In this document: one piece after another, positions 6,754 through 15,300 of the stretch
Layout: the number at the start of each line of letters is the position of its first letter
How positions within the stretch are numbered: the first letter of the stretch is position 1
Assembly: GCF_002042965.1 (NCBI RefSeq)
Contig: NZ_MZNT01000014.1
Coordinates: 1 to 64,000, forward strand
Length of the DNA: 64,000 bases
Source of the DNA: Paenibacillus sp. 32352
Lineage (GTDB): Bacteria; Bacillota; Bacilli; Paenibacillales; NBRC-103111
Direction of reading: 5' to 3'
The notes under the pieces: generated by a model
Databases searched by the model: none
The model's input: the letters and a program-made list of their open reading frames with translations, nothing else
Told to the model about the DNA's origin: nothing
Position numbers and translations under genes: made by a program

Positions 6754-9459
6754 ATGGCTAAAAAAGACCATTACTCGGTCCGCAAAGCGCTTGATGTAAA
6801 GGGTAAAACATTCCATTATTACAGCTTGCCAGGACTTGAAGAGCAAGGCCTCGGCAACATTTCCCAACTTCCTTTCTCCATTAAAGTGCTTTTGGAAGCA
6901 GCTGTCCGCCAATTCGACGGCAGAGCGATCACTCCAGAGCATGTTAAACAAATCGCTAACTGGGCGAAAGAGCGTGAAGAGAAAGAAATTCCTTTCATCC
7001 CTGCACGTATCGTCCTTCAAGATTTCACCGGCGTACCGGTTGTCGTTGACTTGGCGGCAATGAGAGACACCATGAAGAAATCCGGCGGAGATCCTAAGCG
7101 GATTAACCCGTTGGTTCCAGTTGACTTGGTTATCGACCACTCCGTTATGGTGGATGCGTTCGGTACTCCAAGCGCTTTGGATACAAACATCAACATTGAA
7201 TTTGAACGTAACGAAGAGCGCTACCGTTTCTTGCGCTGGGCGCAAACGGCATTCGATAATTTCCGTGCTGTTCCTCCTTCAACAGGTATCGTTCACCAAG
7301 TTAACTTGGAGTACCTGGCTTCCGTAGCAGCTACGAAAGTCGTAGACGGCGAAACTGAAGTATACCCTGACTCCCTTGTAGGTACTGACTCCCACACCAC
7401 CATGATCAACGGTCTTGGTATCGTAGGCTGGGGCGTTGGTGGTATCGAGGCAGAAGCAGGTATGCTTGGCCAACCTCTGTACTTCGTAACACCTGAAGTT
7501 ATCGGCTTCAAATTGACAGGCACATTGCCAGAAGGTGCAACAGCGACTGACCTGGCTTTGACCGTTACTCAAATGCTTCGTAAAAAAGGCGTTGTAGGTA
7601 AATTCGTGGAGTTCTACGGCCCAGGACTGAGCAACATCAGCTTGGCTGACCGTGCTACCGTAGCTAACATGGCTCCTGAGTACGGCGCAACGATCGGCTT
7701 CTTCCCTGTTGACTCCGAATCCTTGAACTACTTGAGAAGCACTGGTCGCGAAGAAGAGCAAATCGCGCTGGTTGAAGCTTACTACAAAGCGCAAGGCATG
7801 TTCCGTACGGATGAAACTCCAGACCCTGTATTCACCGACAAAATCGAGCTTGACCTTTCCTCCGTTGTACCTAGCTTGGCAGGTCCTAAGCGTCCTCAAG
7901 ACCGCGTAGAGCTGACAGCTATGAAGGAATCCTTCAACTCGATCGTTCGCACGCCAATCGACAAAGGCGGATACGGCTTAAGCGACGAGAAAATCGCTGA
8001 AGTGGTTGATGTGAAACATCCAAGCGGCGAAGTGACTAAAATGGGTACTGGCGCTGTTGTTATCGCGGCTATCACAAGCTGTACGAACACTTCCAACCCA
8101 AGCGTTATGTTAGGAGCAGGTCTTGTTGCGAAAAAAGCGGTAGCTCGCGGTTTGAAAAAACCAGCTTACGTAAAAAGCAGCTTGACTCCTGGTTCCCTTG
8201 TTGTTACCGAGTACTTGAAAAATGCAGGCTTGCTGGAGTCTCTTGAAGCATTGGGCTTCCACGTAGCAGGCTACGGCTGTGCAACCTGTATCGGTAACTC
8301 CGGCCCATTGCCTGACGAAGTAAGCCAAGCAATTGCCGACAACGATATGACGGTAGCGGCTGTATTGTCCGGTAACCGTAACTTTGAAGGCCGCGTTCAC
8401 GCTCAAGTTAAAGCTAACTACCTGGCTTCTCCGCCGCTTGTTGTTGCTTACGCTTTGGCAGGAACAGTGAACATCGACCTGGCTAACGATCCTATCGGCT
8501 ACGACCAAGCGAACCAGCCGGTTTATTTGAAAGATATTTGGCCATCCAAAGATGAGATTCAAGAAGCAATCTCTACTGCAATGAGCCCTGATATTTATCG
8601 TGCGAAATACTCCAACGTATTCCGTGCTAACGAGCGTTGGAATGCTATCGATGTACCGGAAGGCGAATTGTACGAGTGGGATGAAAAATCCACTTATATC
8701 GCTAACCCGCCGTTCTTCGAAAACCTGGGTGCAGGCATCTCCGATATCGCCGACATCAAAGGCGCAAGAACATTGGCATTGCTGGGCGATTCCGTAACGA
8801 CGGACCATATCTCGCCAGCAGGTAACATCAAAGTAGACAGCCCTGCAGGTAAATTCTTGATCGAGCATGGCGTGAAGAAAGAAGACTTCAACTCCTACGG
8901 TTCCCGCCGCGGTAACCACGATGTCATGATGCGCGGTACTTTCGCGAACATCCGTATTCGTAACCAAGTGGCTCCTGGAACAGAAGGCGGCGTAACAACT
9001 TACCTGCCAACCGGTCAAGTGGAATCCATCTATGATGCATCCATGAAGTACCAAGCTCAAGGAACTAACCTTGTTGTTATCGCAGGTAAAGAATACGGAA
9101 CCGGAAGCTCCCGTGACTGGGCTGCTAAAGGTACCTTCCTGCTTGGCGTTAAAGCCGTTATCGCAGAAAGCTTCGAGCGTATTCACCGTTCCAACCTGGT
9201 CGGCATGGGCGTACTGCCTCTTCAATTCAAAGAAGGCCAAGGCTGGAAAGCGCTCGGTATTACAGGTACCGAAACATTTGACATCACTGGCTTGAACAAC
9301 GACGTGCAGCCAGGACAAAGCGTAACGGTAACAGCTACCCGTGAAGACGGCAGCAGCTTCAACTTCGAAGCTCTCGTTCGTCTGGACAGCATGGTGGATG
9401 TGGACTACTACCGTAACGGCGGTATTCTGCAAACTGTATTGCGCCAAATCATGGCTTAA
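6754..9459 (+). CDS. acnA: aconitate hydratase
   Basis: Aconitase A of 901 aa converts citrate to isocitrate in the TCA cycle and, in Bacilli, can bind RNA when it loses its cluster. [4Fe-4S] ligands are Cys443 (SCTNTSNPS), Cys509 and Cys512 (GYGCATCIGNSGPL), at the spacing known from E. coli AcnA. The C-terminal swivel domain has GSSRDWAAKG. AAGGAGG lies before the ATG. Codon use is strongly biased (GGT, GCT, AAC, CGT, TAC), unlike most neighbours, consistent with high expression. In Bacillus, CcpC (LysR family) controls this gene; here the local signal points to an IclR-type regulator. Confidence 0.97.
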   Translation: MAKKDHYSVRKALDVKGKTFHYYSLPGLEEQGLGNISQLPFSIKVLLEAAVRQFDGRAITPEHVKQIANWAKEREEKEIPFIPARIVLQDFTGVPVVVDLAAMRDTMKKSGGDPKRINPLVPVDLVIDHSVMVDAFGTPSALDTNINIEFERNEERYRFLRWAQTAFDNFRAVPPSTGIVHQVNLEYLASVAATKVVDGETEVYPDSLVGTDSHTTMINGLGIVGWGVGGIEAEAGMLGQPLYFVTPEVIGFKLTGTLPEGATATDLALTVTQMLRKKGVVGKFVEFYGPGLSNISLADRATVANMAPEYGATIGFFPVDSESLNYLRSTGREEEQIALVEAYYKAQGMFRTDETPDPVFTDKIELDLSSVVPSLAGPKRPQDRVELTAMKESFNSIVRTPIDKGGYGLSDEKIAEVVDVKHPSGEVTKMGTGAVVIAAITSCTNTSNPSVMLGAGLVAKKAVARGLKKPAYVKSSLTPGSLVVTEYLKNAGLLESLEALGFHVAGYGCATCIGNSGPLPDEVSQAIADNDMTVAAVLSGNRNFEGRVHAQVKANYLASPPLVVAYALAGTVNIDLANDPIGYDQANQPVYLKDIWPSKDEIQEAISTAMSPDIYRAKYSNVFRANERWNAIDVPEGELYEWDEKSTYIANPPFFENLGAGISDIADIKGARTLALLGDSVTTDHISPAGNIKVDSPAGKFLIEHGVKKEDFNSYGSRRGNHDVMMRGTFANIRIRNQVAPGTEGGVTTYLPTGQVESIYDASMKYQAQGTNLVVIAGKEYGTGSSRDWAAKGTFLLGVKAVIAESFERIHRSNLVGMGVLPLQFKEGQGWKALGITGTETFDITGLNNDVQPGQSVTVTATREDGSSFNFEALVRLDSMVDVDYYRNGGILQTVLRQIMA

Positions 9460-9484
9460 GGTTCAGCCTTTATAGCTACAGGAA

Positions 9485-9509
9485 AAGCCCCTTCGCGGGG
9501 CTTTTTTTT
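9485..9509 (+). terminator. acnA terminator
   Basis: Perfect GC-rich hairpin AAGCCCC-TTCG-CGGGGCTT followed by eight T residues, 25 bp past the acnA stop. Confidence 0.95.
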
Positions 9510-9707
9510 ATGTCCATTTCGAGGCTCCGGCATAGTGCCTGAATCAGCTTCAGATAGTGCCCCCACTTTTGCAGGGGACTGTAGGGAAAGCCTATAGACC
9601 TTAAACTATTGCCAATATACTTCGGTGGGGTTCTTTTTACGTCGGAAGACTAAGCGGCTCTGTTTGCGGAGGGAGGAAAATTTGTGTCCGCCGTCAAAAT
9701 GATTCTA
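9510..9707. other. intergenic stretch between acnA terminator and chemoreceptor promoter
   Basis: About 200 bp with no gene, no clear promoter and no recognised RNA fold. A c-di-GMP riboswitch was looked for and not seen. Confidence 0.5.
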
Positions 9708-9733
9708 CAAAAACCCTCTGGTACGGTCGATAT
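9708..9733 (+). promoter_or_regulatory. SigD-like (motility sigma) promoter of chemoreceptor
   Basis: CAAA (9708-9711), 14-bp spacer, then GTCGATAT (9726-9733). This matches 3/4 and 7/8 of the SigD consensus TAAA-N14/16-GCCGATAT. The overlapping TATAAT has no usable -35, favouring SigD. Confidence 0.65.
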
Positions 9734-9782
9734 AATAGTGAACGCATTTACCATATTGGACACCAGAGGAGATTGAACACCC

Positions 9783-11534
9783 ATGTGGCTGAAAAAAACG
9801 TTATCACCATCCGTCGGAAAAAAGCTCTATCTCTCTTTTACCCTCATGCTTATACTTCTAGTGATTATGGGATTCACGGCCTTAAAGAAAATGGAGCTTG
9901 TTCAAGAGAAAACGAATGAAATCACAAACTCCTGGCTTGAAGGGGTAGAAATCATTAATAACATTAACTATTTAACAGAGCATGTTCTTTCCTCGCAATA
10001 CGCCATCATGAGTGAGCCTGATTCCAATCAAAAAGCACAGCTCATCCAAAAAACCGATCTCATATTCGGCACTATCGACCAATCGTTCTCCCAATATCGC
10101 AAGAGCTTTGTGAATGAGGAAGACCGCAGGCTGTTTGACTCTCTCGAAAGCGAATGGAAACAATACCGTCAGGTCTACTCGGATACGATCAAGCTATCGG
10201 CTGAAATCAATCTTATTACCGGATCCGGCAAGAGAGCGGATGACATCAACGCCATAATCGACAAATCCCAGGAGCAGTACAACAAAATGCAGGACAAGAT
10301 AGACCAGCTGGTTAAGCTGAATCATGACGGGGCTATCCTGGCTAAAAATGAAAGCCAAGCTCTCTACAAATCAGCGATGACCACTTCTATCGCGATCATG
10401 GCGTTGTCTGTTTTGCTCGGACTTTGCTTGGCCTTCGTTATTACGAGAAATATTTCAAAGCCGGTACGAATCGTTTCGGAGCGGCTGCAAAGCATATCTC
10501 AAGGCGATCTGACCATGGATCGGGTATCCGTCAAAAATAAAGATGAAATCGGCCTGCTGGTCTCGTCTTTAAATCTTATGGTCGATAACCTCAAAGGAAC
10601 GATCCATCACATCCAAGATACCTCCTCCGCCGTCGCGGCGTCCTCCGAGCAATTACTGGCCAGCTCTGAGGAAAGCGCACAAGCGAGCAAGCATATTGCG
10701 GCATCCATTCAAGAGGTCGCTCAGGATGCGGAAAATCAGGTACAAAGCGGCGAGGAATCCAGCCGTGCCATGGAAGAAATGGCTATCGGGATTCAACGAA
10801 TTGCAGAGACCAGCTCGGAGGTGTCCGAGCTGTCGCTTGAGGCATCCAATCAAGCCGATCTGGGCAATCAATCGATCCAGGACGTCATCCAACGGATGGA
10901 AACCATCAGCGGCTCCGTAGAACAGGCTGGAGAAGACATCAAACAGCTCGCACAGCACTCCGATCATATCGGGAATATCATTAATCTTATCGGCGACATC
11001 GCGGCTCAGACCGGCCTTCTGGCGCTTAACGCGGCTATAGAATCGGCAAGGGCGGGCGAGCACGGCCGCGGATTTGCAGTCGTTGCCGGTGAGGTCAAGA
11101 AACTGGCGGAGCAAGCCGCAAGATCCGTTGAAGAAATCAGTGAAATTGTAGAGCACATTCAGAACGATACGGCTAAGGCTGTTGGCACGATGACCAAAAG
11201 CTTGGCCGAGGTCCATGGAGGTAAGGATGCGGTGCATGAGGCCAACGAAAAGTTTCAGCTGATTGTCCAGGCCTCTCAGCTGGTATCGCAAAAAATCCAG
11301 GAGGTTGCCGCAGCGGCGCAGCAAATGGCGGCAAGCTCAGAGGAGGTCTCCGCATCGGTTACGGACATGAGCGGGCGCGCCAAGCACGCTGCGGCGGCAT
11401 CGCAGAATGTGGCCGCCTCAACGGAGGAGCAGCTGGCATCCATGGATGAAATCGCCTCTTCCGCTAATGCTTTGAGCAAAATTGCGCAGGATTTGGCGGA
11501 CTCGGTCAGCCAATTCAAATTGAAGCAGTCATGA
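9783..11534 (+). CDS. methyl-accepting chemotaxis protein
   Basis: Membrane chemoreceptor of 583 aa. Order: TM1 (about 14-32), an extracytoplasmic four-helix-bundle sensor (about 35-190), TM2 (about 197-220), HAMP (about 221-275) and a cytoplasmic signalling coiled coil. The CheA/CheW-binding tip, containing GLLALNAAIESARAGEHGRG, is at about 418-437. Gln/Glu-rich methylation helices flank the tip. Ligand cannot be told. Single gene with a motility-type promoter and a shared downstream terminator. Confidence 0.93.
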   Translation: MWLKKTLSPSVGKKLYLSFTLMLILLVIMGFTALKKMELVQEKTNEITNSWLEGVEIINNINYLTEHVLSSQYAIMSEPDSNQKAQLIQKTDLIFGTIDQSFSQYRKSFVNEEDRRLFDSLESEWKQYRQVYSDTIKLSAEINLITGSGKRADDINAIIDKSQEQYNKMQDKIDQLVKLNHDGAILAKNESQALYKSAMTTSIAIMALSVLLGLCLAFVITRNISKPVRIVSERLQSISQGDLTMDRVSVKNKDEIGLLVSSLNLMVDNLKGTIHHIQDTSSAVAASSEQLLASSEESAQASKHIAASIQEVAQDAENQVQSGEESSRAMEEMAIGIQRIAETSSEVSELSLEASNQADLGNQSIQDVIQRMETISGSVEQAGEDIKQLAQHSDHIGNIINLIGDIAAQTGLLALNAAIESARAGEHGRGFAVVAGEVKKLAEQAARSVEEISEIVEHIQNDTAKAVGTMTKSLAEVHGGKDAVHEANEKFQLIVQASQLVSQKIQEVAAAAQQMAASSEEVSASVTDMSGRAKHAAAASQNVAASTEEQLASMDEIASSANALSKIAQDLADSVSQFKLKQS

Positions 11535-11575
11535 GAAAACCTCTATCGAAGCCTTTCATGTTCTATTATGGTAAG

Positions 11576-11626
11576 AAAAACGCAGCAGTCCTTGGGTGGA
11601 TTCCATCCTTCGGACTGCTGCGTTTT
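11576..11626. terminator. bidirectional terminator between chemoreceptor and IclR gene
   Basis: Long perfect stem AAAACGCAGCAGTCC / GGACTGCTGCGTTTT. A-run on one side and T-run on the other allow it to end both converging transcripts. Confidence 0.9.
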
Positions 11627-11631
11627 GTCGG

Positions 11632-12375
11632 TTATATGACCATCTTGCCCATGCGTCGTGCCGCTTCCATAAGCACAGGAGCATGCTCCATCATCTTCTC
11701 CAGGGTGAGCCGGTTGGAGGGCCCGCTAACGGCAAGGGCGGCGACTAAACGGTGCGCTCCATTCAGAATGGGCACCGCTACAGCTGCGGCTCCGGGCTCC
11801 CGCTCCTCAACGCTGGTCGCATAGCCAAGCGTCTTCGCCTCTGCGAGCTGCTGCAGAAAGGCCGCTTTATCCAAGCTTGCCGGCCAGCTTGGACTGGACA
11901 GCAGCTCCTGCTGCGCCTCAGGCTCGGCGAAGGCGACCAGAATCTTGCTCGATGCGCCGACATACAACGGCATTCGAGCTCCGATAGGGGCCACTCTGCG
12001 GATCGCCTGATTGCTCTGAACGGCTTGTACGCGAACCCGCTCCAAACGGTCGCTGACGTACAGGCTGATCGTTTCATCAAGCTGATCACGAAGCCGCTCC
12101 ATCTCCGGCAGGAAGATTTGGGCCGGATCGTCGCTGTGCGTTAAATTGGCGGAAAGCTCCCAGATGCGGAAGCCTAGCCGATACTTGTCCGAGGAAGGGT
12201 CACGGATAATGAAACCCTTCCCTTCCAAAGAGGCTAGCAGCCGGTGTACCGTGCTTTTATGCAGCGAGACCCGGGAGGCGATCTCCGTTAAACTCAAATC
12301 GGATGAATCCGCAAAACAAAGCAATATATCCAAAGCGCGCTCTACCGCGCGCACCGTTAATTTGCCATCTTCCAT
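11632..12375 (-). CDS. IclR family transcriptional regulator (putative acnA/self regulator)
   Basis: DNA-binding protein of 247 aa: N-terminal winged helix (about 6-65; SLTEIASRVSLHKSTVHRLL recognition region) and C-terminal GAF-like effector domain (about 80-245) ending with a typical small-residue motif VAALAVSGPSNRLT. Effector unknown. Its promoter carries the exact palindrome also found in front of acnA, so auto-control and acnA control are inferred. It converges with the chemoreceptor gene. GAGGGAA ribosome site. Confidence 0.92.
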   Translation of the reverse strand: MEDGKLTVRAVERALDILLCFADSSDLSLTEIASRVSLHKSTVHRLLASLEGKGFIIRDPSSDKYRLGFRIWELSANLTHSDDPAQIFLPEMERLRDQLDETISLYVSDRLERVRVQAVQSNQAIRRVAPIGARMPLYVGASSKILVAFAEPEAQQELLSSPSWPASLDKAAFLQQLAEAKTLGYATSVEEREPGAAAVAVPILNGAHRLVAALAVSGPSNRLTLEKMMEHAPVLMEAARRMGKMVI

Positions 12376-12396
12376 CTGCTATTCCCTCAACTTTCG

Positions 12397-12413
12397 GTTT
12401 CACTTGATGAAAC
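12397..12413 (-). promoter_or_regulatory. palindromic operator of the IclR gene
   Basis: Plus strand GTTTCACTTGATGAAAC; its reverse complement is identical over 17 bp to 6689-6705 before acnA. It lies just downstream of the -10, at about +6 to +22. Confidence 0.75.
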
Positions 12414-12425
12414 TTTGTTACGTAT

Positions 12426-12455
12426 AGTATAACTCATATCCCTTCGTATCGTAAA
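12426..12455 (-). promoter_or_regulatory. predicted promoter of the IclR gene
   Basis: Minus-strand -35 TTTACG (12450-12455), 18-bp spacer, -10 TATACT (12426-12431). Same hexamers as the acnA promoter. Confidence 0.6.
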
Positions 12456-12573
12456 GTCTCTAATTCCCTTTTCCAGAGCTCATGAGCCTTTTTCATAAAT
12501 CACCCTTCCGATCTGTATAAGAAAAAAACAAAGCAGCCCTGGCGCGAACGGCTCAAGGACTGCCCGTTTCCTC

Positions 12574-12807
12574 CTACCTATCCATCGAACGCATTCGGGC
12601 CGAATGCTTGTGCTTGGCTTTTGCGGCCTGTTCATCCTCGTAGTCTGATAACCACAGCATGCCCATACCCAGCGCAAACATAACTACAACCAGAATCGTA
12701 CCTGGCAGAAGCCAATCCTGAATTTCGAAATAGAGCAGCAATGGAATGCTCAGCATTAGTAGGCAATACATCGTGATTCCCGCTATTTTGACTTTTCCCC
12801 GCTTCAC
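12574..12807 (-). CDS. small two-helix membrane protein
   Basis: 77 aa with two hydrophobic helices (about 8-28 and 32-54) separated by a short EIQDW turn, then a charged tail rich in Lys, His and Arg. The start is GTG at 12807 with GGGGGAG just upstream; the overlapping ATG at 12809 is out of frame. No family recognised. It stands alone between the IclR gene and the hydrolase. Confidence 0.7.
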   Translation of the reverse strand: MKRGKVKIAGITMYCLLMLSIPLLLYFEIQDWLLPGTILVVVMFALGMGMLWLSDYEDEQAAKAKHKHSARMRSMDR

Positions 12808-13126
12808 ATGCTCTCCCCCGTTTACAAGTCATTGTTACTATCCTATTCCTGTATACAAGCTTTAAGACGGATTGAGAACAAGTCTTTTTCAACTCTGCCC
12901 TTACTTCAATTTTGATATTATGAAATTCCTGAAACTGGAAACTACTTTCCTCTATTGTTACATCCATATTACAGCCAGTTTACATTTTTCGCGGCCGATT
13001 GACGGTTGGCACACTGCCATTTTACTATAGAAATAAGAGTAAAAGACCATGAATCCATCTATTTCTCCATACATGGTAATGACGCTCGCCACCAAGTCAT
13101 CTTAGTCTACATAAGGAGGGATTTCG
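12808..13126. other. AT-rich divergent intergenic region
   Basis: About 320 bp holding the start regions of the small membrane gene (minus) and the hydrolase (plus). Several -10-like AT stretches occur, but no promoter is convincing and no gene is seen. Confidence 0.5.
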
Positions 13127-14152
13127 ATGGAACCGAACCCTATGTCTCCCGTTCCCGTATCTACTGCCGCAGCTCAAGTTGAAATCGCTGTCAAACAGCC
13201 ATCCATTGTTAAACGAAGGGCTCGGAGCATTCTTATCGCCCTTTTGTCGGCTCTGCTTTTATTAATCAGCCTCGTTATGGCTTTTCACGCTTATATTGCC
13301 TGGACGCTGGCCCGGCCTCATATTGATCCGCTGAAATCAAACCCGGCCGCCGCCATCGGCGTTGAATACCAGGATATCCAATTTCCAAGCCTTAATGACA
13401 GCTCGGTGCTTAACGGATGGTATATTCCTGCCGTCCAATCGGCTGCCTCTACCAAAACCGTTGTATTCTCTCATGGCTACGGCGGGAACCGTGAAGAAAT
13501 ATGGGTTCCTCTCTATGATTTGGCTAAGGAGCTCCATCAGCAAAATTACAATGTTCTGATGTTCGATTATGGTTTTGTACAGCCAAAGGAAAGTGTTACC
13601 GGGGGCATTCGCGAATCGCAGGAGCTGCTTGGTGCCGTAAAATACGCCAGGGATCACGGAGCAAAGCAAGTGTATGTATGGGGCTTCTCTATGGGGGCCG
13701 GAACGGCACTGCAGGCCGCTTTGCTGAGCGACGACATTGACGGAATGATTCTCGACAGCACCTTCATATTGGAGCCCGATACGGTGTACCACAACATGAA
13801 GCAGGTCGCCAATCTGCCGAAGTTCCCAACCCAGCCGCTCGTCTACTTGTTCTTCCCGTTCATCAACGGGGTCAGCCTGAATCAGATTCCATATAATCAA
13901 GTTAAAGAGACTAAATATAACATCCCTATTTTCTTTATTCACGGCAAGCAGGACTTGAAGGCGCCTTACGAAATGGCGCAGGAGATTTTTCAAAATCAGC
14001 CGCCGAATTCAGGCTCTCAGCTGTGGCTTCTGCCCAAGGACAGTCATGAGCTGATTTACAGAGCCCATCCTAAAACATATTTAAGTCTTACCATGGGCTT
14101 CCTGAGAACCTTATCCTCCTCACACGACAAAGGACAGGAAGTGCAGAGTTAA
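13127..14152 (+). CDS. membrane-anchored alpha/beta hydrolase
   Basis: 341 aa. A single N-terminal membrane helix (about 33-58) follows a cytoplasmic Pro/Ala-rich stretch, leaving the hydrolase outside. Alpha/beta-hydrolase signs: HGYGGNREE oxyanion loop (about 116-124), nucleophile elbow GFSMGAG (Ser about 189), Asp in HGKQDLKAP and His in KDSHELIYR. Substrate unknown; similar proteins are annotated as YqkD-like hydrolases. AAGGAGGGA ribosome site. Shares a terminator with folE. Confidence 0.85.
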   Translation: MEPNPMSPVPVSTAAAQVEIAVKQPSIVKRRARSILIALLSALLLLISLVMAFHAYIAWTLARPHIDPLKSNPAAAIGVEYQDIQFPSLNDSSVLNGWYIPAVQSAASTKTVVFSHGYGGNREEIWVPLYDLAKELHQQNYNVLMFDYGFVQPKESVTGGIRESQELLGAVKYARDHGAKQVYVWGFSMGAGTALQAALLSDDIDGMILDSTFILEPDTVYHNMKQVANLPKFPTQPLVYLFFPFINGVSLNQIPYNQVKETKYNIPIFFIHGKQDLKAPYEMAQEIFQNQPPNSGSQLWLLPKDSHELIYRAHPKTYLSLTMGFLRTLSSSHDKGQEVQS

Positions 14153-14188
14153 CGGCCGGTGGAGCAAAAATCGCCCCACTAAGCGACA

Positions 14189-14234
14189 AAAAAATCCCCC
14201 TCTCTACCGGATAACCTGGCAGAAGGGGGATTTT
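14189..14234. terminator. bidirectional terminator between hydrolase and folE
   Basis: AAAATCCCCCT / AGGGGGATTTT inverted repeat with A/T runs on both sides, between converging genes. Confidence 0.85.
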
Positions 14235-14243
14235 GCATTGGAA

Positions 14244-14834
14244 TTATTGTTTGAGCAGCGACAGGAATTCGGCACGTGCAGCCGGATCCTTGCGGAACAA
14301 GCCGCGAACAGCCGAAGTAACCGTCTTGCTGCCAGGCTTCTTCACGCCGCGTGCGCACATGCACAGGTGCTCGCCTTCCACGACAACCATACAACCGTGT
14401 GGTGCAAGCTCCTCTTCAATGATGTCCGCAATCTCGGAAGTAATGCGCTCCTGCACCTGCAATCTGCGGGTGATGGCTTCAACCAGCCGGGCGAACTTGC
14501 TAAGCCCCGCGATTCTGCCGCTCGGCACATAGCCGATATGAATTTTACCGAAGAACGGAGCCATGTGGTGCTCACATTGGCTGTAATACACGATATCCTT
14601 TACGATAACAAGCTCTTCGTGCTTTTCATCGAACGCTACGCCGAGGATATCCTTGTAATCGGCTTCATAACCTGCGAAAATTTCCTCGTACATCCGGGTT
14701 ACCCTAGCGGGGGTATCGAGCAGTCCTTCACGATCAACGTCTTCACCGATCAGACGCAAAATTTCACGGATATGACCTTCTATCAACTCCCGGTTTTCTG
14801 AAACTCGAGTGTTTTTGTAATCTTTAGCCGGCAT
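14244..14834 (-). CDS. folE: GTP cyclohydrolase I
   Basis: 196 aa. Converts GTP to 7,8-dihydroneopterin triphosphate, first step of folate synthesis and also feeding queuosine. Zinc ligands are visible: Cys87 and His90 in CEHH, and Cys158 in HLCMCARG. Catalytic-site stretch SKFARLVEAITRRLQVQE at about 112-129. The N-terminus is short, as in Bacillus MtrA. Ribosome site AGGGAGGG. Monocistronic. Confidence 0.95.
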   Translation of the reverse strand: MPAKDYKNTRVSENRELIEGHIREILRLIGEDVDREGLLDTPARVTRMYEEIFAGYEADYKDILGVAFDEKHEELVIVKDIVYYSQCEHHMAPFFGKIHIGYVPSGRIAGLSKFARLVEAITRRLQVQERITSEIADIIEEELAPHGCMVVVEGEHLCMCARGVKKPGSKTVTSAVRGLFRKDPAARAEFLSLLKQ

Positions 14835-14977
14835 GCTTGTTTTACCCTCCCTCTAAGCCGCGCACCTCGCGCAGCTTGCTCCGTAAGATATTCCTTAGTG
14901 CTTGTACCTGTCTCGCTCTCATCTGTATTCGTTTATAGTAAAATGAGCATAAGTGCCAGGGCTGTGAATCAGCCCTT

Positions 14978-15208
14978 TTACTTTCTTTTGGTTTTGCCCC
15001 CGAAATTTTGGCTTTTCATCATTTGCTGAGCCTTTTGCAGCTGCTGCTTGTTCATGTTGTAGCCCATTTTTTTAGCCATTTCCTGAAGCATTTGCGGATT
15101 ATTCTGCATATTTTCTAGCTGCTTGCGCAAATAGTAGACCCCAGCGAAAAATCCCCCTACTGCCCCTACTATTAATGTTACAATGGGAATAACATAGTTC
15201 CACCACAT
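14978..15208 (-). CDS. YneF family (UPF0154) small membrane protein
   Basis: 76 aa with one N-terminal membrane helix (about 4-26), then the family hallmark NPQMLQEMAKKMGYN and a basic tail ending KTKRK. The family is widespread in Bacillota; function unknown. AGGTGA ribosome site. Between folE and an HD-GYP gene, all minus but with spacers over 90 bp. Confidence 0.88.
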   Translation of the reverse strand: MWWNYVIPIVTLIVGAVGGFFAGVYYLRKQLENMQNNPQMLQEMAKKMGYNMNKQQLQKAQQMMKSQNFGGKTKRK

Positions 15209-15300
15209 CGTTGCTTTTCACCTCATAAGGAAGTCATCATTGTCCATAATAGCAAATACTAGTCATTCATACAAATAGATATTTTTGCCCTAGCTATAAT

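Noticed and set aside
8110..9447. 445-codon open frame opposite acnA
   Set aside because: Antisense to a perfectly conserved aconitase; the strong codon bias of acnA leaves few stops on the other strand.
9510..9782. c-di-GMP riboswitch before the chemoreceptor gene
   Set aside because: No GEMM core (such as CAGGGCAAACC or GACGCAAAGCC) was found, and the promoter lies downstream of most of this DNA.
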